Assembly: GCF_014643835.1 (NCBI RefSeq)
Contig: NZ_BMKD01000002.1
Location: 1-64,000, forward strand
Direction of reading: 5' to 3'
Source: Mucilaginibacter rubeus
Lineage (GTDB): Bacteria; Bacteroidota; Bacteroidia; Sphingobacteriales; Sphingobacteriaceae
DNA length: 64,000 nucleotides
The notes below the pieces were generated by a model. That model had not been told where the DNA came from, searched no databases, and worked only from the letters and a program-made list of their open reading frames with translations. Shown in pieces: positions 1 to 7,382 of the stretch. The first letter of the stretch is position 1. Each line of letters opens with the position of its first letter. A program made the position numbers and the translations under genes.

Positions 1-40
1 CGAACATGGAAAAGTTATTATAAACCTCAAAATGTGATTT

Positions 41-120
41 TGTAAACCTATTTTAGGATTAATTAATATTGTAAACGTATAACAGGATTTAGCAGTTAAA
101 CTGTAAACTTTTTTTAGGAC
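41..120. repeat. Three iterated direct repeats upstream of merR
   Basis: Three copies of TGTAAAC-N7-AGGA start at 41, 70 and 102. The first two share the ending AGGATT. A weaker TATAAAC lies at 19. The spacing (29 and 32 bp) is close to three helical turns, which suits a row of protein sites on one DNA face. The repeats lie about 130-210 bp before the MerR gene and outside any gene I can see. The repeat pattern is seen directly; a role as operators is inference. Confidence 0.5.
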
Positions 121-203
121 GAGACACACCTCCGTTTTTTTCCGTGCTTAACAACCCTGCAATACTTGCGCCTAAGGAATTGGCATACTTCATAAAGAAA
201 CAT

Positions 204-232
204 TTGTTAATTCATTTTTTTGTCTAAATTTG
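204..232 (+). promoter_or_regulatory. Bacteroidota-type promoter of merR-crtB
   Basis: TTG at 204-206 and TAAATTTG at 225-232 are separated by 18 bp. This matches the Bacteroidota primary sigma consensus (TTG, about 17-23 bp, TAnnTTTG). Transcription would start near 238-240, giving a leader of about 15 bases. The -7 element lies inside the left arm of the palindrome at 218-254, so a protein bound there would block it. Confidence 0.65.
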
Positions 233-254
233 AAATAGAAAAATTTAGACAAAA
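218..254. promoter_or_regulatory. Perfect 14-bp inverted repeat, likely MerR operator
   Basis: The left arm TTTTGTCTAAATTT (218-231) and the right arm AAATTTAGACAAAA (241-254) are perfectly complementary, with 9 bp between them. The left arm contains the -7 element, and the right arm ends on the A of the merR start codon. MerR/CarH-type repressors bind palindromes in their own promoters, so autorepression is the natural reading. An RNA hairpin hiding the start codon is less likely, because transcription probably starts inside the loop. Confidence 0.65.
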
Positions 255-1147
255 TGAGTTATTCCATTTCTGATCTTGAGCAATTGTCAGGTGTTTCCGC
301 CCATAATATCCGTATTTGGGAAAGGAGGTACCAAGCATTTACGCCTTCAAGGACAGCCGGAAATACGCGCTTTTATAATGATGACCAGCTAAAGAAATTA
401 TTGAACATAGCCGGACTTTACCACGCGGGCTACAAAATTTCTAAAGCCTGCGCGTTAAGCCGGGAGGAAATGAACAAACTACTCCAGACTGAAATAGATA
501 AAACCCGGCCCGCGCGGCATAAGCATGAGTATTTCATTTCTCAGATCATCAGCAATGCATTAATTTTTCATGAGTATGCAGTAAACGAGCTTATAACCAA
601 ATCGTTCGAGCAGAATGGAGTTTTAGGGACATATAAATTCGTGATATACCCCATGTTAGTACGTGCTGGTTTAATGTGGCTAAACAATTCGCTTTGCCCA
701 TCACAGGAGCATTTTCTTTCGTCCATTATCAGGCAAAAGCTATTTTCTGCAATCAATGATTGTATGGAGCAACAGCAAAATAGCAAACCGTTATGGCTGC
801 TATTTTTACCGGAAGACGAAGATCATGATATTGGCCTCCTCCTTGCAAGCTATATGTTGCGGACTGCCGGCCATCGGGTGATTTATTTAGGTCCGAAGGT
901 GCCCATGTCGGCTTTAAACCATGCGCTTGAAAGTACGCAACCTCACAACCTTCTTTTTTTTATGACGCGTGTAAGGCCAATTGCTAATGCACAGGCATAT
1001 ATTGACCAGCTCGCGTCTACTTTCAAATCTGTTAAAATATACTTATCTGGCAACAAGCAAGTCATAAATAGCGTTCACTTCCCGAAAAATGTGTATTGGT
1101 TGGAAACGCTTCCGGATTTTGAACAAATAATCGCGCCGGTTATATGA
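254..1147 (+). CDS. MerR-family regulator with B12-binding-like domain
   Basis: Residues 1-70 form a MerR winged helix with the typical WERRY motif (22-26). The second half (about 90-290) resembles the helical cap and Rossmann cobalamin domain of CarH/LitR photoreceptor repressors. Around H191 the motif is E-x-H-x-x-G, a variant of the D-x-H-x-x-G cobalamin signature, so B12 binding is plausible but unproven. In Bacteroidota this regulator normally heads a carotenoid operon, and here crtB follows. The stop codon overlaps the start of the crtI relic (ATGA at 1144-1147), as in an intact translationally coupled operon. The start ATG directly follows a perfect palindrome overlapping the promoter, suggesting autoregulation. 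Confidence 0.85.
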   Translation: MSYSISDLEQLSGVSAHNIRIWERRYQAFTPSRTAGNTRFYNDDQLKKLLNIAGLYHAGYKISKACALSREEMNKLLQTEIDKTRPARHKHEYFISQIISNALIFHEYAVNELITKSFEQNGVLGTYKFVIYPMLVRAGLMWLNNSLCPSQEHFLSSIIRQKLFSAINDCMEQQQNSKPLWLLFLPEDEDHDIGLLLASYMLRTAGHRVIYLGPKVPMSALNHALESTQPHNLLFFMTRVRPIANAQAYIDQLASTFKSVKIYLSGNKQVINSVHFPKNVYWLETLPDFEQIIAPVI

Positions 1148-1317
1148 GCAAAAAGGAACGAAAAAGGTACGCGATACCAGGCACTGACATTGCGGGATTA
1201 AGCGCCGCGGCGTACCTCTTTTTTGCGGGTGTTCCGCCAGCCAGCGTTTCCGGTAATGTTTCAATACATCAATTATTAAACTCTCTGAAAAACCTAATCG
1301 ATGAAAGAAAAATTTGA
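1144..1317 (+). pseudogene. crtI: crtI (phytoene desaturase) relic with internal deletion
   Basis: A 57-residue reading frame starts in an ATGA overlap with merR and ends 17 bases inside crtB. Its start reads IPGTDIAGLSAAAYL, a decayed copy of the CrtI dinucleotide-binding motif (usually VIGAGIAGLSAAAYL); the second glycine is now Asp. It then passes into AGVPPASVSGNV, which resembles the conserved C-terminal part of CrtI (GGxPxxxxSGK). The frame therefore looks like the two ends of a roughly 490-residue desaturase joined in frame after loss of the middle. Position and both overlaps fit the normal merR-crtI-crtB order. The product cannot be active. The alternative is an unrelated short frame, but the order and the motif make that unlikely. 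Confidence 0.7.
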
Positions 1318-2137
1318 CCGCCTTTCTGCGGAATGCAGTAAACTGGCAACGCGCAGGTACAGTACCAGCTTTTTTCTGGGCATCAATTTTCTTGATAAAG
1401 AATTGCATCAGCCAATTTATGCTATCTATGGCTTTGTCAGGCTTACTGACGAAATCGTAGACAGCTTTCATAATTATGACAAGCGTGAATTACTAAATAA
1501 ATTTAGAAAGGATTGCTTTGAAGCAATAGAACTGGGTATCAGCCTGAATCCCATTCTTAACGCTTTCCAGGAAACAGTTAATAAATATCGTATAGATCAC
1601 CAATTGATTAACCAATTTCTGCATAGCATGGAAATGGACCTGGACGACCAGCTTTATGATCAACAAAAATTTGAGGAATATATCCTTGGATCTGCAGAAG
1701 TGGTTGGCCTGATGTGCTTATATGTGTTCACAAACGGCAATAAGGAACGTTACGAAGCTCTTAAGCCGGGAGCCATGCGCTTAGGTGCGGCCTTTCAAAA
1801 GGTTAATTTTCTGAGAGATATCGGTGCGGACTACCTTCAGCTCAACAGAAGCTACTTTCCGGGGATTGACCTTAAGCATTTTTCCGAAACAGATAAAAAA
1901 AAGATAGAACAAGAAATTGAAAAAGACTTCAATGAAGCGTTGAAGGACATCCGAAAGCTACCAAAATCTTCCCGCCGGGGCGTCTATCTGGCTTATCAAT
2001 ATTATCGCGAGTTGTTTAAAAAAATTAAGCTTGCGAGCGCCTGCGTGGTTTTTTCGAAAAGATTCAGAATTTCTAATGGCAGCAAGCTTATATTGATATT
2101 CGATACTTTGCTTAAACACCAACTCAATTACCTTTAA
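1301..2137 (+). CDS. crtB: Phytoene synthase
   Basis: Squalene/phytoene synthase family, 278 residues, the usual length for Bacteroidota CrtB. It condenses two geranylgeranyl diphosphates into phytoene at the membrane face. Both Asp-rich motifs are present: TDEIVD (49-54) after YGFVR, and NFLRDIGAD (169-177). The gene overlaps the crtI relic by 17 bases, and no functional desaturase follows it in the window. Unless crtI exists elsewhere, the enzyme would make phytoene that is not desaturated to coloured carotenoids. The reading frame itself looks intact. Confidence 0.88.
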   Translation: MKEKFDRLSAECSKLATRRYSTSFFLGINFLDKELHQPIYAIYGFVRLTDEIVDSFHNYDKRELLNKFRKDCFEAIELGISLNPILNAFQETVNKYRIDHQLINQFLHSMEMDLDDQLYDQQKFEEYILGSAEVVGLMCLYVFTNGNKERYEALKPGAMRLGAAFQKVNFLRDIGADYLQLNRSYFPGIDLKHFSETDKKKIEQEIEKDFNEALKDIRKLPKSSRRGVYLAYQYYRELFKKIKLASACVVFSKRFRISNGSKLILIFDTLLKHQLNYL

Positions 2138-2147
2138 AAACCGTTTT

Positions 2148-2402
2148 TCAGATATCCAATTTTTCAGAAATGTGTCCTATAGCGTTATTAAGATTGTCTG
2201 CGGAAGCAATCAAATAGCTCACCGAACTCTCAAATTCCGTTTGACGGTCATCAGCGTCCTTTATTAGTCCAATAATGCCCATGATATTGGAAAGATGACG
2301 GCGAACTTCATGCGAATGAATGAACGCGAGTTCTTCGCTTCTTGCTTTAAACACCAGTTGATCATAATAACGCTTCTTTCTTATCGCGCCATCAATAGTC
2401 AT
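2148..2402 (-). CDS. Orphan histidine-kinase DHp domain fragment
   Basis: About 84 residues, starting from the ATG at 2402, which overlaps the end of the flavodoxin gene by 11 bases; an in-frame start at 2468 is less likely. The sequence FIHSHEVRRHLSNIMGIIG is a histidine-kinase dimerisation/phosphoacceptor (H-box) motif, with H31 followed by Glu. Nothing follows: the N, G1 and G2 boxes of the ATPase domain are missing, and the next gene converges from the other side. It is either the remnant of a PAS-type hybrid kinase or a stand-alone DHp protein that another kinase could phosphorylate. I favour a remnant. Confidence 0.5.
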   Translation of the reverse strand: MTIDGAIRKKRYYDQLVFKARSEELAFIHSHEVRRHLSNIMGIIGLIKDADDRQTEFESSVSYLIASADNLNNAIGHISEKLDI

Positions 2403-2907
2403 CAGCCATACGGTGAATATTTTCGATGAGAGGTTTGAGGTTGCTCCGCTCAAGATGATCAAACCCATTACGCATCACCGATTTCTTTTCAGGATCTTTT
2501 TCAATCCAGGCGCCCAATTTTAGCATAAGCCGGTCTTTCCACGACAGTCCGGAAACGACACACCTGCCGGGCAGGAAAAATATTTCGGCAACATCTTTGA
2601 TTTTGGCACCAAGATTATTTTTTATTATCTCCAATTGTTGCGTCATGTCATTAACTGCGAAGCTGCAAACAATAAAAATGAAAAGCTTTTTGTCTTTTAG
2701 CCTGATGTCATTTTCCTTTAACCAATCGCGTAGTACCAGCCGGCCGATATAAACTGAGCTGCCTATAATAATGGTATCATAAAGGGCTAAAACTGCAGGT
2801 GTTACATTCTCTACTTTTGATACCGGCATCTGCAATGTTTCTCCAAGCCAATGCGCATACTGCCTGGTTGCACCATATTTGCCCTGATAAATAATAATTC
2901 CGTTCAT
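2392..2907 (-). CDS. Flavodoxin-domain protein (HemG-like)
   Basis: 171 residues with a flavodoxin fold. The N-terminal strand MNGIIIYQGKYGAT resembles the FMN phosphate loop of menaquinone-dependent protoporphyrinogen oxidase HemG (YxSxYGxT). IIIGSSVYIGR (around 47-57) is the second flavin loop typical of that family. It is probably a small soluble FMN protein in electron transfer. A HemG role is not certain, because many Bacteroidota carry several such proteins. The downstream DHp fragment overlaps its stop codon. Confidence 0.7.
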   Translation of the reverse strand: MNGIIIYQGKYGATRQYAHWLGETLQMPVSKVENVTPAVLALYDTIIIGSSVYIGRLVLRDWLKENDIRLKDKKLFIFIVCSFAVNDMTQQLEIIKNNLGAKIKDVAEIFFLPGRCVVSGLSWKDRLMLKLGAWIEKDPEKKSVMRNGFDHLERSNLKPLIENIHRMADDY

Positions 2908-3165
2908 GGCGGTAATTTGATTTGGTTATACAAGTTACCGAACCGGAGCTAATGCAAAAATGACAATGGTCATCTCTGAACCGTCAATTATATCAAAGCC
3001 GACAATAGCGTCAGTCGATTCTTAACCCGAAACGAGATACATAAAGCTTTTATGAGTACCACTCCCCTGTTATTCATGACGAGAATCAATGATCTTGCTG
3101 ACAGAAATCACAGCACAGTATATTGTGTAATTTAAATCATTAAATTAAAGGGGCCAAATCCCGTG

Positions 3166-4458
3166 CTAATACAATGTATAACACAAAGCTATTGCAGCTG
3201 CCCCCATGGCAGCAAAACTGCTCCAAAGCATCAATTTGGAAATAAACTTGCTATTGTACTCTCCCATGATTTTGGGGTTAGAGGAGATCCTGGCAATCAG
3301 GAACAATAGTGGTACCGCTGCTATCCCATTTAATACCGCCGCATAAACTAATGCCTTAACCGGATCGATGCCAATATAATTGATTAGTAATCCAATTAAA
3401 GTGGCAATGCATATGACAGCATAAAAAGAGCGCGCCTTTTTCAATTTTAAATTAAGCCCTGCCTTCCAGTTAAAGGCCTCACAAGCGGCATATCCTACCG
3501 AGCCGGAAAGTACCGGGACAGCCAATAAACCAAGGCCTATAATGCCGGTAGAAAAAATTAATTTGGCTAAAAATCCGGCGTTAGGAAAGGTATGCACCAG
3601 CGGCTCTATCGCCCTTGCCGCATCAGACGCACTTTTTATGTCAGTTACACCGCTATTGTGCAAAACGGTTGCAGCAACTACAATAATACTCCAGGCAGTG
3701 AATTCTGAAAATATCATGCCGATAGTGTTATCAATACGCATTTTTTTTATTTGCATCCAACCGGGCCTGGGTTTATGCCGCGAAATCCTCTCCTTTTCTT
3801 TCTGCTCCTCCACTTCCTGTGAGGCCTCCCAAAAAAACATATATGGAGAAATTGTGGTTCCCAAAACCCCCGTTATGATAAATAGAAAACTAAAATTTAA
3901 CTCAAAATGAGGTATAACAGTTGCTTTCAGAACGGTAAGCCATGGCTGGTGTACAATAAACAAAGTTATGGGATATGCCAATAAAGTTACTGCAAGCCAT
4001 TTTAGTATCCTGGCGTAAGAATGATAAGAAGTAAAAACCTCCAGAACAAGGGTCAACAATGTAAAAAACAAGGTTAATGCAACAAACGGGGCTGGGATAA
4101 GTAATTGGGCCGCAGCTGCCATAGCTCCTATATCGGCCCCGATATTGATTGTATTGGCCACTAATACGAGCCCGACAACTGCATATAAAACAGTTTTGCT
4201 GTAATGTTCCTTAATTACAGCTGATAGGCCTTTACCTGCTACCATGCCGATACGTGCGCAAGCTTCCTGAACGGCAATCATAAAAGGTAACATATATAGC
4301 GCTGTCCACAGCTGATTGTAGCCAAACTGTGCGCCGGTTTGCGAATAAGTAGCAATGCCAGAGGGGTCATCATCAGCAGCACCAGTAGTAAGGCCCGGGC
4401 CTAAAATTGAAAAAAATCTCAAAAAGCGGTTCTTTTTTTTCTGTTGATTACCTTTCAT
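3166..4458 (-). CDS. NRAMP-family divalent metal transporter, atypical motif
   Basis: 430 residues with about 11 hydrophobic helices and the NRAMP opening GPGLTTGAADDDPSG. Classical manganese/iron transporters carry DPGN in helix 1 and MPH in helix 6. Here these read DPSG (Asn lost) and TISPYMFFW (the metal-binding Met absent). Relatives lacking the Met form a separate NRAMP-related clade, some members of which carry Mg2+ or other hard ions. Substrate should therefore not be assumed to be Mn2+ or Fe2+. It stands alone, 258 bases from the flavodoxin gene. Confidence 0.85.
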   Translation of the reverse strand: MKGNQQKKKNRFLRFFSILGPGLTTGAADDDPSGIATYSQTGAQFGYNQLWTALYMLPFMIAVQEACARIGMVAGKGLSAVIKEHYSKTVLYAVVGLVLVANTINIGADIGAMAAAAQLLIPAPFVALTLFFTLLTLVLEVFTSYHSYARILKWLAVTLLAYPITLFIVHQPWLTVLKATVIPHFELNFSFLFIITGVLGTTISPYMFFWEASQEVEEQKEKERISRHKPRPGWMQIKKMRIDNTIGMIFSEFTAWSIIVVAATVLHNSGVTDIKSASDAARAIEPLVHTFPNAGFLAKLIFSTGIIGLGLLAVPVLSGSVGYAACEAFNWKAGLNLKLKKARSFYAVICIATLIGLLINYIGIDPVKALVYAAVLNGIAAVPLLFLIARISSNPKIMGEYNSKFISKLMLWSSFAAMGAAAIALCYTLY

Positions 4459-4605
4459 GGTCTTGAATATCAGAAAATTATATTATTCCCATACACCAAA
4501 TGATGAATTTTCTGATCACCTACTATGTTTTGACGCTGGTAGTAGTGGCCGCTTATAAGTTAAAGGTTTAAAATTTGATTTAACAACTTTCGCGCAAAAT
4601 GAAGC

Positions 4606-6018
4606 TTATCTTATGCTCGTATTGCGTTGAAGCTTGCTGTAAATAGCCAATTCCAGGCTTGTGTCCATATTATAGATATCCTCAAACCTGATTAATTCAC
4701 CTTTTTTTATGTCACATGTCAGGTAAGTGATTTTTATAGGAACAGGTTTATTAAGCACGAAATTATGTGTCTTTGATTTTTTAAGAATTTTAAACAATTT
4801 GTCGCTTTGCTCTGAAGCGTCATATTTGAGCAATAACGCGGCGAGCCCGGCAGCATCATCTAACCAGATACAACCATTACTTAAATCACGTTTATCTTTT
4901 TCAAACAGCTTTTGATCAGCAATTTGGTTTAAGTATATGTTGTACACATTTTGAAAATGAAAAACCAGCGATCCCAGGGTGTTATCGCAGCCGGGCGCCT
5001 GTTTAGCGTAATAGCCCTGGGGCGAAGTCAATATGCTCTTAAGTTGGGCGTTAGTGATATCTTTTAATTGACCAGCCTTATTATAAATACTGATCTGAAG
5101 CCGGTCAAGGAATAAACTATCAGCTATTGCTTTCGGGAGGATGTCGCGGATAAATATCCGGTCAGGAACAAGCCAGTCTGGAAAAGAAGTAAAATAGGTG
5201 ATTTGGCTCTGCAAAGTCGGGCTGGGAGTTTGTGGCGTCCCGACAATAGCTTTAAATACCACCAATGTATCCGGCAAATGAAATGTCAGCTCGTAGGTAG
5301 GGATATTGATTTGTATATATTTTTCCCCGTCATCAACGTTTGCCCACCTGATTCTTTCCATGTTGACGGCGATTTTCATTACATCATTCCCTGGGGTTCC
5401 ATAGCAATCATCCGGAGCTTGTCCTCTGATTATGTGCAGCATTTCCTGAAAAGCGGTATAGAGTTTTGCATTAGGTTGTACCTCCAAAACAGACTTCGTA
5501 AACTCCTGCGAATGTATAATGTCCTGCAGTTTAGCTTCTGCATGAAATGGTACATCCATGCCATGATCTACCCTGTCGGATCCGTAGTCAGGATTGAGCT
5601 TTCCATAATGCAAATAGTTCAGCATGGTAATGACAGCATCTGTAAGCAAAACATCAAACTGTGCCTTTAAGGAGTCACTAACCGAACCTGGATTTTCCAA
5701 AATATCGCGGAGCATATCAAACTGAAGCTCTTTAGGATGAAAATCATCATGCGATAATCCGTATTGTAACACACAATCTAAAAGCACCATTGCATTCCCG
5801 GTGTTTTGACGTGATTGCGGGTTAGTCCATACCGGAAGGTAATTGTTTTGCCGATAAAACCGGGTAACGCTTTGTGGGTAATGTAATTGTTGCGACGTAG
5901 CAGCACTTTTGAGCTGTTCGTTAATTACGTTATTGGTAATCCCCTTCTTTTCCTGGGCAAATACATTAACCAGAAAAAACGAACTGAAAGTGAATAACAA
6001 AAGAACCGACTTTTTCAT
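4606..6018 (-). CDS. L,D-transpeptidase (YcbB-like) with altered active site
   Basis: 470 residues with a Sec signal peptide (1-21), a helical scaffold domain and a C-terminal YkuD fold. Such periplasmic enzymes make 3-3 cross-links in peptidoglycan. The catalytic Cys is kept in SNGC (C383). The upstream His of the family motif YLHDTP is Asn here (YLNQIADQ, N364), and the Arg that usually follows GCIR is Trp (W385). Other landmarks align without gaps (LF at 371-372, R377). The protein may be inactive or have a different role. It is monocistronic; the 224 bases to the divergent adaptor gene probably hold both promoters. Confidence 0.82.
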   Translation of the reverse strand: MKKSVLLLFTFSSFFLVNVFAQEKKGITNNVINEQLKSAATSQQLHYPQSVTRFYRQNNYLPVWTNPQSRQNTGNAMVLLDCVLQYGLSHDDFHPKELQFDMLRDILENPGSVSDSLKAQFDVLLTDAVITMLNYLHYGKLNPDYGSDRVDHGMDVPFHAEAKLQDIIHSQEFTKSVLEVQPNAKLYTAFQEMLHIIRGQAPDDCYGTPGNDVMKIAVNMERIRWANVDDGEKYIQINIPTYELTFHLPDTLVVFKAIVGTPQTPSPTLQSQITYFTSFPDWLVPDRIFIRDILPKAIADSLFLDRLQISIYNKAGQLKDITNAQLKSILTSPQGYYAKQAPGCDNTLGSLVFHFQNVYNIYLNQIADQKLFEKDKRDLSNGCIWLDDAAGLAALLLKYDASEQSDKLFKILKKSKTHNFVLNKPVPIKITYLTCDIKKGELIRFEDIYNMDTSLELAIYSKLQRNTSIR

Positions 6019-6242
6019 TGCAATATTTTGTGAGTATCCAAATCTTCTTCAGTGCGGCCCATGGCTACATTGATATTGTGTAAAGTTTTGAATAAGACCC
6101 AGCAAAAAGAATGACACACATCAAATAACTTGTTGATGCAGATCATAAAATTATGCCTGCCACCAAATTGGCGTGAGCACCGTCACTATTCATCCTGATA
6201 TTTATCAAACTTAAAGTACTTAAGAGTGATGACATTAGCGAT

Positions 6243-7382
6243 ATGAAAATTGTTAGGGGCTTTAGTATTACTGATAATATAACAAACCATCAGATAAATA
6301 TTGTAAAAGCGATAATTACTGCATCCACGTTTCTGTTCAGCTTTTCCTGTCAATTAAAAAGCGATAAAATAAGCCCGGTAGTTGCTTCCATATCAGAGTC
6401 CGTATATGCGTCCGGCATAATTAAAAGCAAGGATCAATATCAAGCTTTTGCCTCAGTTAGCGGTATTATTCAGGAACAATTTGTAACTGAAGGTCAATAT
6501 GTTACTGCTGGCACTCCTTTAATATCTATTAAAAAAGAAAATCAAAAGCTAAATGTTGAAAACGCGATGATATCGGCTTCGTTTGCCGACTTCAGGCTAA
6601 ATAAAGATAAACTGGCCGCAGCGGCAATCGCGGTTGATCAGGCCCGGTCCAGGATGCTTAACGACTCAGTAATGTTGGTCAGGCAAAAAGAACTGTGGGG
6701 GCAGCAGATCGGTACTAAAGTACAGCTTGAGGAAAGTGAATTAGCAGTAGTCAATTCAAAAACAGCTCTGCAAACAGCCATAATTAACTTCACAGAATTG
6801 AAAAGACAGTTGCGTTATAACGCCGCGCAAAGCATAAATAATCTCAGTATTAACAAACAACAGGAAAGCGACTTTACTGTTAAAAGCAATATAAACGGAG
6901 TAGTATATAACCTTTACAAAAATCCAGGCGAAACTGTTAGCCCGCAAACACCGCTGGCCCTCATTGGCAAAGCCGACCGTTTCCTGCTTGAATTACAAGT
7001 GGACGAATATGATATCGTTAAAGTAAATCCGGGGCTTACCGTTTTTGTCACAATGGATAGTTACAGAGGCAAGGTATTTGAAGCCAGAGTGACCAAAATA
7101 TATCCGGAAATGAACGAACACACCAAAACATTTCGCGTCGAAGCTATTTTTACTACCCCGCCGCTAAAATTGTATCCTAACACTACTTTGGAAGCGAATA
7201 TAATTATCCAAACCCGGAAAAAGGCTTTGCTTATCCCCAGAAGCTACTTGCTCAATGATTCCGTTGTGATAAGAAGCAACGGTGAAAAACTTAAAATAAA
7301 AACAGGTCTTAGTGATTACCTGCAAGTAGAAGTAATTTCCGGTCTCCAGTTAAATGATGAACTAATAAAACCGATACCATGA
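6243..7382 (+). CDS. HlyD/MacA-type periplasmic adaptor subunit
   Basis: 379 residues. An N-terminal hydrophobic segment ends in FSFSC, a weak lipobox, so it may be a lipoprotein. A biotinyl/lipoyl-like half motif (ASGIIKS to EGQYVTAGTPL, about 58-97) is followed by an alpha-helical hairpin (about 105-195), the second lipoyl half (NINGVVYNLYKNPGETV, around 220) and a beta-barrel. This is the architecture of membrane fusion proteins that link an inner-membrane exporter to an outer-membrane channel. The stop overlaps the permease start (ATGA, 7379-7382), so the genes are coupled. Cargo is unknown. Confidence 0.85.
   Translation: MKIVRGFSITDNITNHQINIVKAIITASTFLFSFSCQLKSDKISPVVASISESVYASGIIKSKDQYQAFASVSGIIQEQFVTEGQYVTAGTPLISIKKENQKLNVENAMISASFADFRLNKDKLAAAAIAVDQARSRMLNDSVMLVRQKELWGQQIGTKVQLEESELAVVNSKTALQTAIINFTELKRQLRYNAAQSINNLSINKQQESDFTVKSNINGVVYNLYKNPGETVSPQTPLALIGKADRFLLELQVDEYDIVKVNPGLTVFVTMDSYRGKVFEARVTKIYPEMNEHTKTFRVEAIFTTPPLKLYPNTTLEANIIIQTRKKALLIPRSYLLNDSVVIRSNGEKLKIKTGLSDYLQVEVISGLQLNDELIKPIP

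Noticed and set aside
41-120. CRISPR array
   Set aside because: Repeats of only about 13 conserved bases, three copies, spacers of 10-13 bases; no cas genes.
1043-1471. 142-residue minus-strand frame across merR, crtI relic and crtB
   Set aside because: Antisense shadow of the crt genes; no start context, no recognisable domain.
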